In this document: one piece after another, positions 7,369-14,727 of the stretch
How positions within the stretch are numbered: position 1 is the first letter of the stretch
How the letters are laid out: every line of letters begins with the position of its first letter
DNA from: Acholeplasmatales bacterium
Lineage (GTDB): Bacteria > Bacillota_I > Bacilli_A > Izemoplasmatales > Hujiaoplasmataceae
Direction: 5' to 3'
DNA: 24,923 bases
Assembly: GCA_003477305.1 (NCBI GenBank)
Contig: DMTN01000042.1
Location: 1-24,923 of the forward strand
The notes under the pieces: model-generated
Told to the model about the DNA's origin: nothing
What the model saw: only the letters and a program-made list of their open reading frames with translations
Database searches by the model: none
Program-made: the position numbers and the translations under genes

Positions 7369-10300
7369 TCAGATGCCGTTGGAATAGTCCATCGCGAGGT
7401 AGCGTTTGTACATCGCGTACCGGCGCTGCGCGTCGGTCAGGTTGAGGGCAAGCAGTTCCTTGGCCTGATCGGGGTTGATTTGCGCGAGCTGGGCGTAACG
7501 GGATTCGGACATCAGGAAATCATGATACTTGGACCAGTCGGGTTCCTTCGAATCCATCTGGAACGGGTTCTTCCCCTGGGCGATGAGCCGCGGGTCGAAC
7601 CGGAAGGTCGGCCAGTAGCCGCATTCGACGGCGAGTTTCGCCTGCAGATGCGAGGTGCCCATGCCGTTGTGAAGTCCGTGCGAGATGCAGGGAGAATAGG
7701 CGATGACGAGCGACGGACCCGGATAGTTTTCCGCTTCCGTCAGGGCTTTGAGGACCTGGGCGCCGGACGCGCCGTGCGCGATCATCGCGACGTAGACATG
7801 GCCGTAGGTGATGGCCATCGCCGCAAGGTCCTTCTTCTTGCCGGGCTTGCCGGCGGCGGTGAACTTCGCGATCGAGCCGGGACGCGCCGACTTGGAGGAC
7901 TGTCCGCCGGTGTTCGAATAGACTTCGGTGTCGAGCACGAGGATGTTGACGTCTTCGGCGTTGGCGATCACATGGTCGAGGCCGCCGTAGCCGATGTCGT
8001 ATGCCCAGCCGTCGCCGCCGATGATCCATTGCGATTGACGGACGAGGTTTTGCTTCATTTCGAGGATTGCCTTGGCGGCGTCGCTGCCGTCCTGTTCCAG
8101 AAGCGGGACGAGGGCGCGGCTGATTGCGAGCGTCTTGTCGCCGTTGTCGCGGTTTTCGAGCCAGTCGTTCAGAAGCGTCTTGATCAATTCGTTGTCAAAC
8201 TTCGGCAGATTCTCGATCATCTTGTTCTGCAGCTTGTCGCGGAGCGTTTCGGAGGCGATGCGCAGACCGTATCCGAACTCGGCGTTGTCTTCGAACAGCG
8301 AGTTGGCCCAGGCGGGTCCGCGTCCGTCGATGTTCTTGGTATAGGGCGAAGCGGGGAAGGAAGCGCCGTAGATCGAGGAGCAGCCGGTGGCGTTGGCGAT
8401 CAACAGACGCTCGCCGAAGAGCTGGGTGACGAGTTTGATGTACGGCGTTTCGCCGCAACCGGCGCAAGCGCCGGAGAATTCGAAGAGCGGTTGCGCGAAC
8501 TGACTGTTCTTGAGGTTCGTCTTGCCGACGAGGTTGACCTTGTTGGTCACCTTGTTGTACAGATAGTCGGCTTTGAGGTGTTCCTTGTTCTTGATCGCCT
8601 CGGTGATCGGTTTGTACATGAGCGCCTTCGTCTTGGCCGGGCAGGTGTTGATGCAGACGCCGCAGCCGGTGCAGTCGAGGACGGAAACCTGGATGCGGTA
8701 TTTGAGACCCTGGAGACCCTGGCCGACGGCGTCGCGCCAGACGGTTCCTTCGGGAGCCTTGGCGGCTTCTTCGGGGGTGGCGAGGATCGGGCGGATGCAG
8801 GCGTGCGGACAGGCATAGGAACACTGGTTGCACTGGATGCAGTTTTCCGGAATCCAGGTCGAGACTTCTTCGGCGATGCCGCGTTTCTCATAGGCGGCGG
8901 TGCCGTTGGGGATCCTGCCGTCCTCGATGCCGAGGAATGCCGAAACCGGAAGTTCGTAGCCGCGGATCGCGTTGACCTTGTCGGCGACGTTCTTGACGAA
9001 CGCCGGGCGGGACGGGTCGTCGACGACCTTGATGTCGAGTTTCGCCCAGGCCGGGTCGACCTTCGCGAGGATGATGCCGTTGGCGCCGCGGTCGATCGCT
9101 TCGTAGTTCATCTTGACGACTTCTTCGCCTTTGCGGGCGAACGACTTTTCGGCGAATTTCTTCATCGCCTTCTGCGCCTTCGCATAGGGCATGATCTGCT
9201 CGTTCAGCTTGAAGAACGCCGACTGCATGATCGTCGAGATCAGCTTGACTTCGCCGATTTCGCGGGCGAGCTTGAAAGCGTCGATGATGTAGAAACGGAC
9301 GTTCTGGCGGGCGAGCACTTTCTTCACGTCGTCGGGCAGGATCGCGCCGATTTCGCTTGCGTCCGCGGTCGTGTTGAGGAGGAAGACGCCGTTTTTGCGG
9401 ATGCCGCCGATGAGATCGAACTTCTTCAGATAGGATTCCTGGGAACAGGAGACGAAATGCGGGTTGTTGACGAGATAGGTCGCGCGGATCGGATTCTTTC
9501 CGAACCGGAGGTGCATGCGGGTGATGCCGCCCGACTTCTTGGAGTCATAGGACGCATACGCCTGGCCGTAAAGGGCGGTGTAGTCGCCGATGATCTTCGA
9601 GACGTTCTTGACCGCACCGACGGTGCCGTCGGAACCGAGGCCGAAGAACAAGAGTTCGGTGGTGTTCGGATCGGTGACGTCGGGATACTCGGCGACCGGA
9701 AGCGACGAGTTCATGACGTCGTCGACGATGCCGATCGTGAATTGATCCTTCATCTTGCCCTTGAGGTTCTCATAGACGGCGAAAATCTGGGACGGGGTGG
9801 TGTCCTTGGAGGAGAGACCATAGCGTCCGCCGACGATCTTCGGGGCGTCCTTCTTGCCGTAGTAGATGTTTTTAACGTCGAGATAGAGCGGTTCGCCGCC
9901 GGCGCCCGCTTCCTTCGTGCGGTCGAGGACGGAGATCCGCTTGACCGTTTTCGGCATCGCCTTCAGGAAATACTTGGCAGAGAATGGGCGATAGAGATGA
10001 ACCGAAAGGAGACCGACCTTCTCGCCCTGGGCGAACTTGTAGTCGATGACTTCGCGGATCGCCTCGGTGACCGATCCCATCGCGATGATGATGTCGGTGG
10101 CTTCCGGATGGCCGTAGTAGGAGAACGGCTTGTAGTCGCGTCCGGTGACCTTCGAGATTTCCTTCATGTAGCCGGCGACGATGTCGGGAATCGGCGTGTA
10201 GTACTTTTCCTGGACTTCCTTCGCCTGGAAGTAGACATCGTCGTTTTGCGCGGTGCCGCGGGTTTCGGGATTGCCGGAATCGAGGGCGCGGGCGCGAAAC

Positions 10301-10917
10301 GCCGCGACGGCGTCGCGGTCGAGCAATCGATCGAAGACCGCATAGTCCATGACTTCGATCTTGTTCACTTCATGGCTGGTGCGGAATCCGTCGAAGAAAT
10401 GCAGGAAGGGGATGCTCGATTTGATCGCCGCGAGATGGGCGATGCCGGCGAGGTCCATGGTTTCCTGGACAGAGCCCGAAGCGAGCATCGCGAACCCGGT
10501 CTGACGGGTCGCCATGACGTCCTGGTGGTCGCCGAAGATCGACAGCGCATGCGCGGCGATCGAGCGGGCGGCGACGTGGATGACGCCGGGGAGAAGTTCG
10601 CCGGAAATCTTGTACATGTTCGGGACTTTGAGAAGCAGACCCTGCGACGCGGTGAACGTGGTCGTGAGGGCGCCGGCGAGCAGCGATCCGTGGACGGTAC
10701 CGGCGGCGCCGGCTTCCGATTGCATTTCCACGACCTTGACCGGCATGCCGAACAGATTCTTCTTGCCTTGCGAAGCCCATAGATCGACAAACTCGGGCAT
10801 CGGCGTCGACGGGGTGATGGGATAGATGCCGGCGACTTCGGTGAACGCATAAGCGCAATACGCCGCGGCCTGGTTTCCATCCATTGATTCGAACACTTTT
10901 TTCGTTTTGACTGCCAT
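7369..10917 (-). CDS. nifJ: Pyruvate:ferredoxin (flavodoxin) oxidoreductase
   Basis: A 1182-residue single-chain enzyme, normal for the family. It converts pyruvate and CoA to acetyl-CoA and CO2 with ferredoxin or flavodoxin as electron acceptor, in the cytoplasm; it is the usual pyruvate-oxidising enzyme of anaerobes. The N-terminal domain opens with M-D-G-N-Q-A-A-A and Y-P-I-T-P-S-T-P-M. Two 4Fe-4S motifs are seen: C-I-Q-C-N-Q-C-x3-C-P (about residue 693) and C-T-G-C-G-V-C-x3-C-P (about 748). The proximal-cluster C-A-G-C-G-E sits near 816. The thiamine diphosphate region G-D-G-W-A-Y-D-I-G...N-T-G-G-Q-S-S-K-S lies around 965-1010. GGAGG precedes the ATG by 8 nt. It has its own promoter and terminator, so it is a single-gene unit. 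All key residues I can check are present. Confidence 0.98.
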   Translation of the reverse strand: MAVKTKKVFESMDGNQAAAYCAYAFTEVAGIYPITPSTPMPEFVDLWASQGKKNLFGMPVKVVEMQSEAGAAGTVHGSLLAGALTTTFTASQGLLLKVPNMYKISGELLPGVIHVAARSIAAHALSIFGDHQDVMATRQTGFAMLASGSVQETMDLAGIAHLAAIKSSIPFLHFFDGFRTSHEVNKIEVMDYAVFDRLLDRDAVAAFRARALDSGNPETRGTAQNDDVYFQAKEVQEKYYTPIPDIVAGYMKEISKVTGRDYKPFSYYGHPEATDIIIAMGSVTEAIREVIDYKFAQGEKVGLLSVHLYRPFSAKYFLKAMPKTVKRISVLDRTKEAGAGGEPLYLDVKNIYYGKKDAPKIVGGRYGLSSKDTTPSQIFAVYENLKGKMKDQFTIGIVDDVMNSSLPVAEYPDVTDPNTTELLFFGLGSDGTVGAVKNVSKIIGDYTALYGQAYASYDSKKSGGITRMHLRFGKNPIRATYLVNNPHFVSCSQESYLKKFDLIGGIRKNGVFLLNTTADASEIGAILPDDVKKVLARQNVRFYIIDAFKLAREIGEVKLISTIMQSAFFKLNEQIMPYAKAQKAMKKFAEKSFARKGEEVVKMNYEAIDRGANGIILAKVDPAWAKLDIKVVDDPSRPAFVKNVADKVNAIRGYELPVSAFLGIEDGRIPNGTAAYEKRGIAEEVSTWIPENCIQCNQCSYACPHACIRPILATPEEAAKAPEGTVWRDAVGQGLQGLKYRIQVSVLDCTGCGVCINTCPAKTKALMYKPITEAIKNKEHLKADYLYNKVTNKVNLVGKTNLKNSQFAQPLFEFSGACAGCGETPYIKLVTQLFGERLLIANATGCSSIYGASFPASPYTKNIDGRGPAWANSLFEDNAEFGYGLRIASETLRDKLQNKMIENLPKFDNELIKTLLNDWLENRDNGDKTLAISRALVPLLEQDGSDAAKAILEMKQNLVRQSQWIIGGDGWAYDIGYGGLDHVIANAEDVNILVLDTEVYSNTGGQSSKSARPGSIAKFTAAGKPGKKKDLAAMAITYGHVYVAMIAHGASGAQVLKALTEAENYPGPSLVIAYSPCISHGLHNGMGTSHLQAKLAVECGYWPTFRFDPRLIAQGKNPFQMDSKEPDWSKYHDFLMSESRYAQLAQINPDQAKELLALNLTDAQRRYAMYKRYLAMDYSNGI

Positions 10918-10965
10918 TGAGACAACCTCCAGGGGATCGATTATTAATCATCATTCCATTGTATC

Positions 10966-10994
10966 ATTATACTCCACTTTGTCGTTTCTGACAA
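10966..10994 (-). promoter_or_regulatory. nifJ: Sigma-A promoter of nifJ with overlapping dyad
   Basis: TTGTCA (10989-10994), 17-nt spacer, TATAAT (10966-10971). An inverted repeat TTGTC-N6-GACAA begins at the -35 and extends into the spacer (10979-10994), a place where a repressor could bind. The arms and spacing do not fit the usual Rex operator. Confidence 0.85.
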
Positions 10995-11018
10995 TGTGGA
11001 ATCGCGGCTAAACCGTTT

Positions 11019-11903
11019 TCAGCGCCACGTCGACGCCAATGCGAACATCGCGTTCGCCTTCGTCAGAAAACCCGCGGCGACCGCTTGGAAATCGAGATGC
11101 AGTTCCTGCGACAGCCCCGTCGCTGCCTTGACCAAGGCGACGTTGTGCCACTGCAGACACTGGAAGGTCCGCCAGAGACAGAGCCGGAGCCAAACGCTTC
11201 GTTCGGGGGTCCGGCCGAGATAGACGGGAAGCAGCCCTTCGGCGAACCGGAAATCGTCGTTCCCATAACAGGCGACGTCGTAGAGGGGATCGTTGTTTCC
11301 GCCAAACTCCCAGTCGACCAGAATGAGGCCGCCGTCGTCTTTCTTGATATAGTTCGAGGTCTGGGCGTCGTTGTGGCAAAACACCGTCTGAATGCCTTCC
11401 AAAAGCGGTCGGAAGGCGAGCAACCGATCACGGATGTCACGATAATCCGCCGCATGGACGAGTCCTGAGCGAACGACGAGGGCTTCGTACTTTTCGAGTC
11501 GGTGAAACGGCGCGTAGTCGGTGTCGCCGTGAATCCCCGCCCCGTGCAGCCGGTGCAGGATCGCGGATACGGCCGCATAATGGGCGGCCGGATCGGTTTG
11601 ACTCAACGGCAATCCGGGAACGAACGCGCTGATCTTATATCCGGTGTTCACGTCGAGGTGAAGCGTCAGATTGCCGTCGATTTGAAGCGGCGCGATCAAA
11701 TGAAGCGTCTTCGCTTCGATCGTGCGATCGACGAAGACGTCGGTGTTCTTGCCGGGAATCCGAAACGCATAGAGCCTTCCGCCGGCGTCGACGAGATAGT
11801 TTGAGTTCGATCTGCCACCTTTTAGGCGGTCAAGCACCCTGATCGGGACGGCGGGGCCGAGGAAAGCGGCCATCCGTTCACGAACAATCGTTTCATGCGT
11901 CAT
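11019..11903 (-). CDS. Choline/ethanolamine kinase-like phosphotransferase (LicA-type fold)
   Basis: A 294-residue cytoplasmic protein of the choline/ethanolamine kinase and aminoglycoside phosphotransferase fold, which transfers phosphate from ATP to a small alcohol. Seen: a glycine-rich start G-G-R-S-N-S-N-Y (29-36), the catalytic loop H-N-D-A-Q-T-S-N (His177, Asp179, Asn184), and the metal-binding D-W-E-F-G-G-N-N-D-P (Asp197) followed by Y-D-V-A. The last pattern is typical of choline kinase/LicA rather than antibiotic kinases. The likely role is phosphocholine or phosphoethanolamine supply for lipid or surface glycan decoration. Its ATG overlaps the stop of the upstream metallo-hydrolase by 4 nt (ATGA), so translation is probably coupled. 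No clear terminator follows; the nifJ promoter starts 25 nt after the stop. The substrate is not proven, and no licBCD partners are visible. Confidence 0.88.
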   Translation of the reverse strand: MTHETIVRERMAAFLGPAVPIRVLDRLKGGRSNSNYLVDAGGRLYAFRIPGKNTDVFVDRTIEAKTLHLIAPLQIDGNLTLHLDVNTGYKISAFVPGLPLSQTDPAAHYAAVSAILHRLHGAGIHGDTDYAPFHRLEKYEALVVRSGLVHAADYRDIRDRLLAFRPLLEGIQTVFCHNDAQTSNYIKKDDGGLILVDWEFGGNNDPLYDVACYGNDDFRFAEGLLPVYLGRTPERSVWLRLCLWRTFQCLQWHNVALVKAATGLSQELHLDFQAVAAGFLTKANAMFALASTWR

Positions 11904-12688
11904 AAGGACACGATCTCCATCGGTTCATTCTGCAACGCGCAGATGATCCGGTACTGCCCGGGGGACACACCCTGTTCGGCGAAGACGCCGTAGTATGTTT
12001 CGAGCGCTTTCTCGGGGGTGTTGCATTCCTGCGAGAGATGCGCGAGCATGATCAACCGGGTCCGATCGCCTGCGAGGTTGAGGGCGAGGAAGGCGGAATC
12101 CGCGTTGGAGAGATGACCCTGGTCGTCGAGGATGCGACGCTTGAGAAGCCACGGCCGATCGCTTTCCAAAAGCATCTCCGGGTCGTGGTTGGCTTCGAGG
12201 ATGTAGGCGTCCGCATTGCGGATCGCATCGATCCGATCGTCGGGGAAATACCCCGTGTCGGTCATATAGACGAGGGTCTTCCCGCCGACGGCGAACTTGT
12301 ATCCGCATGGTTCGAGCGCGTCGTGATAGGTCGGAAACGCCATCACGGCGAAATCTTCGAGCAAGAGCGGTTCGTCAAACCCGATCACGCGGTAATCGTC
12401 CTCTTTCAGATTTTCGCGGATGACGCGCGAAAGGTTCCGCTTCGTTCCCTCGGTCAGATAGACCGGACAATGGAACTTGTTGACGAGCGCGACCAGAAAA
12501 CTGATGTGGTCGGTATGCTCGTGGGTGACGAAAATGCCATCGAGGCGGTCGAGCCGATCGTTTTTGATCGACAGCCGGCTTTGCATCATGCGAAGCGAAA
12601 TGCCGGCGTCGACGAGATACCTGCGTTCGCCGTGTTTCAAGATCGTGGCGTTGCCCTTCGAGCCCGACGCCAGTACGATGAAGTCCAT
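11900..12688 (-). CDS. yycJ: YycJ/WalJ-like metallo-beta-lactamase-fold hydrolase
   Basis: A 262-residue cytoplasmic protein with S-G-S-K-G-N near the N terminus and the metal-binding signature H-E-H-T-D-H (56-61), plus V-D-A-G (Asp28), M-T-D-T-G, L-E-A-N-H-D and H-L-S-Q-E-C. This set is characteristic of YycJ/WalJ, a family with predicted nuclease-type chemistry linked to cell-wall and chromosome homeostasis in Bacillota. The usual neighbours walRK are absent here. An in-frame ATG at 12709 is rejected because it lies within the predicted -10 box. I start at 12688, with a GTGGA-type Shine-Dalgarno about 9 nt upstream. It forms a two-gene unit with the kinase through an ATGA overlap. Confidence 0.92.
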   Translation of the reverse strand: MDFIVLASGSKGNATILKHGERRYLVDAGISLRMMQSRLSIKNDRLDRLDGIFVTHEHTDHISFLVALVNKFHCPVYLTEGTKRNLSRVIRENLKEDDYRVIGFDEPLLLEDFAVMAFPTYHDALEPCGYKFAVGGKTLVYMTDTGYFPDDRIDAIRNADAYILEANHDPEMLLESDRPWLLKRRILDDQGHLSNADSAFLALNLAGDRTRLIMLAHLSQECNTPEKALETYYGVFAEQGVSPGQYRIICALQNEPMEIVSL

Positions 12689-12707
12689 CCTATCACATCC
12701 ACTGTCC

Positions 12708-12736
12708 ATTATAGTATATTGCGCGCGCAGATGAAA
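12708..12736 (-). promoter_or_regulatory. Candidate promoter of the yycJ-kinase unit
   Basis: TATAAT at 12708-12713 gives a leader of only about 13 nt before the chosen yycJ start. The -35 at 17-nt spacing (12731-12736, TTTCAT) is weak. The position just after a terminator supports it. Confidence 0.55.
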
Positions 12737-12767
12737 GAAAAAAGCAAAACCCCGATCATTCCGGGGT
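12734..12767 (-). terminator. Rho-independent terminator of the second TasA-like/SipW gene set
   Basis: A six-bp GC-rich stem (arms 12762-12767 and 12749-12754, 7-nt loop) is followed by TTTTGCTTTTTT on the minus strand. The TGA stop codon of the SipW gene lies in the loop, so the terminator overlaps the end of the coding region. Confidence 0.88.
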
Positions 12768-13412
12768 CTTCGGTTCGGATATCGTTGCCGTTTCTTCGTT
12801 GCGGATCGCTTCCTTCAGTTCGGCGACGAGTTGCTTTTTCTCGGCTTCGAGCTGCTCCTTGCGCTGCGCCGCGAGCAATTTGACGATGGACGCGCCTTCT
12901 GACAGGCCGATCAGAAGGAAGAGGACGATCGCCCCGACATAGATGAGGCTCGAACCGCCTGCCGTCACGAATTGGAAGACGTTGCCGAGCAGAACGGAAC
13001 GGAAGACATAGCGCCCGACGAGCTGGTCGACGGTGACACTCCAGGTATCGGCGGCGTTGTTCGCATCGCCTTTCGTCGTGAAGGTCCGGTCCGCGCCGAC
13101 CCCGGAGATGGTCTCGATGCGGTGGGTGACGGTCGTGAGGATCATGACGTCATCGACTTCCACCCGCATTTTGAACGTGATGACGTCGCCGACCTCCAGG
13201 TCGTCGGGATCGGTCTTTCGCACGACGATGATGTCGCCGGTCATGATCGAGGGTTCCATCGATCCCGATTTGATGTGCAGGACGCTGTATCCTAGAAAGG
13301 ATGGCGTCTCCTGCCGGCCGAGCGCGAAGACGACGTTCAGGATGAGCACGACCGCAAGCAAAAAAATAAGGTATGGGAGCGCGGCTCCCAATTTGTGCAA
13401 GATCGTTTTCAT
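12756..13412 (-). CDS. sipW: SipW-type (ER-type) signal peptidase I, copy 1
   Basis: 218 residues. One membrane segment (about 12-31), an extracytoplasmic catalytic domain, a second membrane segment (about 155-171), and a cytoplasmic tail. It removes signal peptides at the outer membrane face. The catalytic Ser is in K-S-G-S-M-E-P (Ser51). The general base is His (T-H-R-I, His97) rather than Lys, as in SipW and eukaryotic/archaeal enzymes. Asp116 lies in T-K-G-D-A-N. SipW enzymes process TasA/camelysin-type proteins, and two such genes lie directly upstream. I chose the ATG at 13412 (GGAGG six nt upstream) over a TTG at 13430. The tail (about 178-205) is rich in Glu, Lys, Ala and Gln and looks helical or coiled-coil, unusual for the family. 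A terminator sits just ahead of its Shine-Dalgarno, so expression needs readthrough. Confidence 0.95.
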   Translation of the reverse strand: MKTILHKLGAALPYLIFLLAVVLILNVVFALGRQETPSFLGYSVLHIKSGSMEPSIMTGDIIVVRKTDPDDLEVGDVITFKMRVEVDDVMILTTVTHRIETISGVGADRTFTTKGDANNAADTWSVTVDQLVGRYVFRSVLLGNVFQFVTAGGSSLIYVGAIVLFLLIGLSEGASIVKLLAAQRKEQLEAEKKQLVAELKEAIRNEETATISEPKTPE

Positions 13413-13428
13413 GGTCGCCCTCCTTTCC

Positions 13429-13458
13429 AAAAAAAAGCGGAGCGTTCGGCTCCGCCTT
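13429..13458 (-). terminator. Intra-operon Rho-independent terminator before sipW copy 1
   Basis: A 10-bp stem (arms 13449-13458 and 13434-13443, one wobble pair, 5-nt loop) runs directly into eight T on the minus strand. The T-run ends 2 nt before the AAAGGAGG ribosome binding site of sipW. It likely limits peptidase expression relative to the upstream secreted proteins. Confidence 0.9.
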
Positions 13459-14063
13459 TATGCCGGATATCCGGTTGAAAAATCATAGCCGGCAAGACTC
13501 GTCCAAGTGACGTTGTCGGCCTGTTTGACCTGAATCGTCACGGAGACGGAGACGGTCTGGGTGCTGTAGTCGATGCCGGTGAGTTCGCCGTCGTAATAAA
13601 GCGAGGTGATCACGTCCATCGCGCCCGAGGCGGCCGCGAGCACGTAGGTCGTCACCGGTGTTCCCGGGGTGTAGTACCAATATCCCGAGATGTAGCTGAA
13701 GCCGGAGCCGAAGGTCACCGACAGATGATCGTCCACGGCGCCCGCATAGGTCGTTTCGACGCATGTGACGGTGCCGGGATTCGTGCACTTGGTATAGGTC
13801 ACGAGGACGCGGATCTGTGAAGTGATGGTCGAGTCGTTGTCGACGGCGATGTCGGTTTGGATCAGTTCCTGTCCCGGCACGATGATCGTTCCGCCGGCGA
13901 TGAAGGCGCCCGTCTCCGAGTAGCGGAGGTCGCCGACCGCGATGTTCTGGGTCGTGAAGGTGAACGATTGGCCGAACCAGCCGTAGGTGATCCCGATGAT
14001 ACCGAAGGCGGCGAACAAAAAGAAGATCGAAAGCAGGAGGAGCATGCGGATTTTCGTTTTCAT
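13458..14063 (-). CDS. TasA/camelysin-like secreted protein with SipW-type signal peptide
   Basis: 201 residues. The N terminus M-K-T-K-I-R, a hydrophobic segment (about 7-27) and the junction G-I-T-Y-G-W-F match the SipW-cognate signal pattern (G-x-T-x-A-W/A-F). An N-I-A-V-G-D-L element then corresponds to A-S-G-T-L-D-L in TasA. The mature part is beta-rich and Thr/Ser/Tyr-rich, with one close Cys pair (C-T-N-P-G-T-V-T-C), which could form a disulfide loop. TasA-family proteins are exported, cut by SipW and can polymerise into matrix fibres; polymerisation here is inference. GGAGG lies 8 nt upstream of the ATG, and the gene follows its upstream neighbour by 13 nt. It is shorter than the copies at 19336-22203 and lacks their I-E-G-W-D motif, so it belongs to a different subgroup. 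Confidence 0.88.
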   Translation of the reverse strand: MKTKIRMLLLLSIFFLFAAFGIIGITYGWFGQSFTFTTQNIAVGDLRYSETGAFIAGGTIIVPGQELIQTDIAVDNDSTITSQIRVLVTYTKCTNPGTVTCVETTYAGAVDDHLSVTFGSGFSYISGYWYYTPGTPVTTYVLAAASGAMDVITSLYYDGELTGIDYSTQTVSVSVTIQVKQADNVTWTSLAGYDFSTGYPA

Positions 14064-14076
14064 GAAAGGCCCCTCC

Positions 14077-14694
14077 TCACTGCCCGACCGACGAGACGGA
14101 AATCAGGTCGATCGTGAGTTTGAGGTTCTGATAGTCGTTGCCCATCGTTTCGGCGATGGTCAGCGTGAAATAGACGATTTCGGAGGCGGATACCGCGATA
14201 TCGAGGTTCTCGGCGCCGACGAACGCCGAGGTCGATGTCGCCGTGCCGCCGATCAACGTCGTCATCGGCTGATCGGTAAGCGTAGCGGTGTTCGCGGTGT
14301 TCGTCATCGAATACAGGATCACGCTCGCCAGCGACCTTCCGGCCTGGAAGTTCGCGTCGTCCCCGAGGATGTCGGCGACGGAGTTCGTGAAGCCGATGAA
14401 GGACACCTGCGTATCGATCGGCAAGGCGCCGATGTTGGTGATGACGATCCGATAGTAGAAGGTATCGCCGGGGACGGCGCCGGCGATCGAGATCGCGGCA
14501 GCGTCGGACCAGCCGGTGAGGCCGTCTTCCGAAACCTGGAGAACGGCGGTGGCCTCGACGTCCTGGACGGCGACTTCGGTGCCGCCTAAATGGATCACGT
14601 CGGTGAGGGTGAGCCAGGCGAAGGTGACGCCGATGAACAAAAAGACGGCACTGGTCATTGCCACGATGGATAGAGACATTTTACGTTTCAACAT
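14077..14694 (-). CDS. TasA-like secreted protein with SipW-type signal peptide
   Basis: 205 residues. The signal region ends in G-V-T-F-A-W-L, matching the SipW-cognate pattern except that Leu replaces the usual Phe. The mature chain has an alternating hydrophobic pattern typical of a beta-sandwich, with G-D-T-F-Y-Y-R-I-V-I-T-N near the centre, as in camelysin/TasA folds where a middle strand leads to a conserved Asn. It has no Cys. I start at the ATG at 14694; the GTG at 14703 would place the start within the GGGGTG ribosome binding region. It follows the coiled-coil gene by 33 nt and precedes another TasA-like gene by 13 nt, so all are probably co-transcribed. Being distinct from its neighbour, it could be a minor or adaptor subunit rather than a duplicate. 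Confidence 0.85.
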   Translation of the reverse strand: MLKRKMSLSIVAMTSAVFLFIGVTFAWLTLTDVIHLGGTEVAVQDVEATAVLQVSEDGLTGWSDAAAISIAGAVPGDTFYYRIVITNIGALPIDTQVSFIGFTNSVADILGDDANFQAGRSLASVILYSMTNTANTATLTDQPMTTLIGGTATSTSAFVGAENLDIAVSASEIVYFTLTIAETMGNDYQNLKLTIDLISVSSVGQ

Positions 14695-14727
14695 GTCCTT
14701 CACCCCGTTCCGACCGGCGCCGTCAAC

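Noticed and set aside
12689..12709. Upstream start codon for yycJ at 12709.
   Set aside because: The ATG forms part of the TATAAT -10 box, and the family normally starts at M-D/x-F-x-V-L-A-S-G-S-K-G-N.
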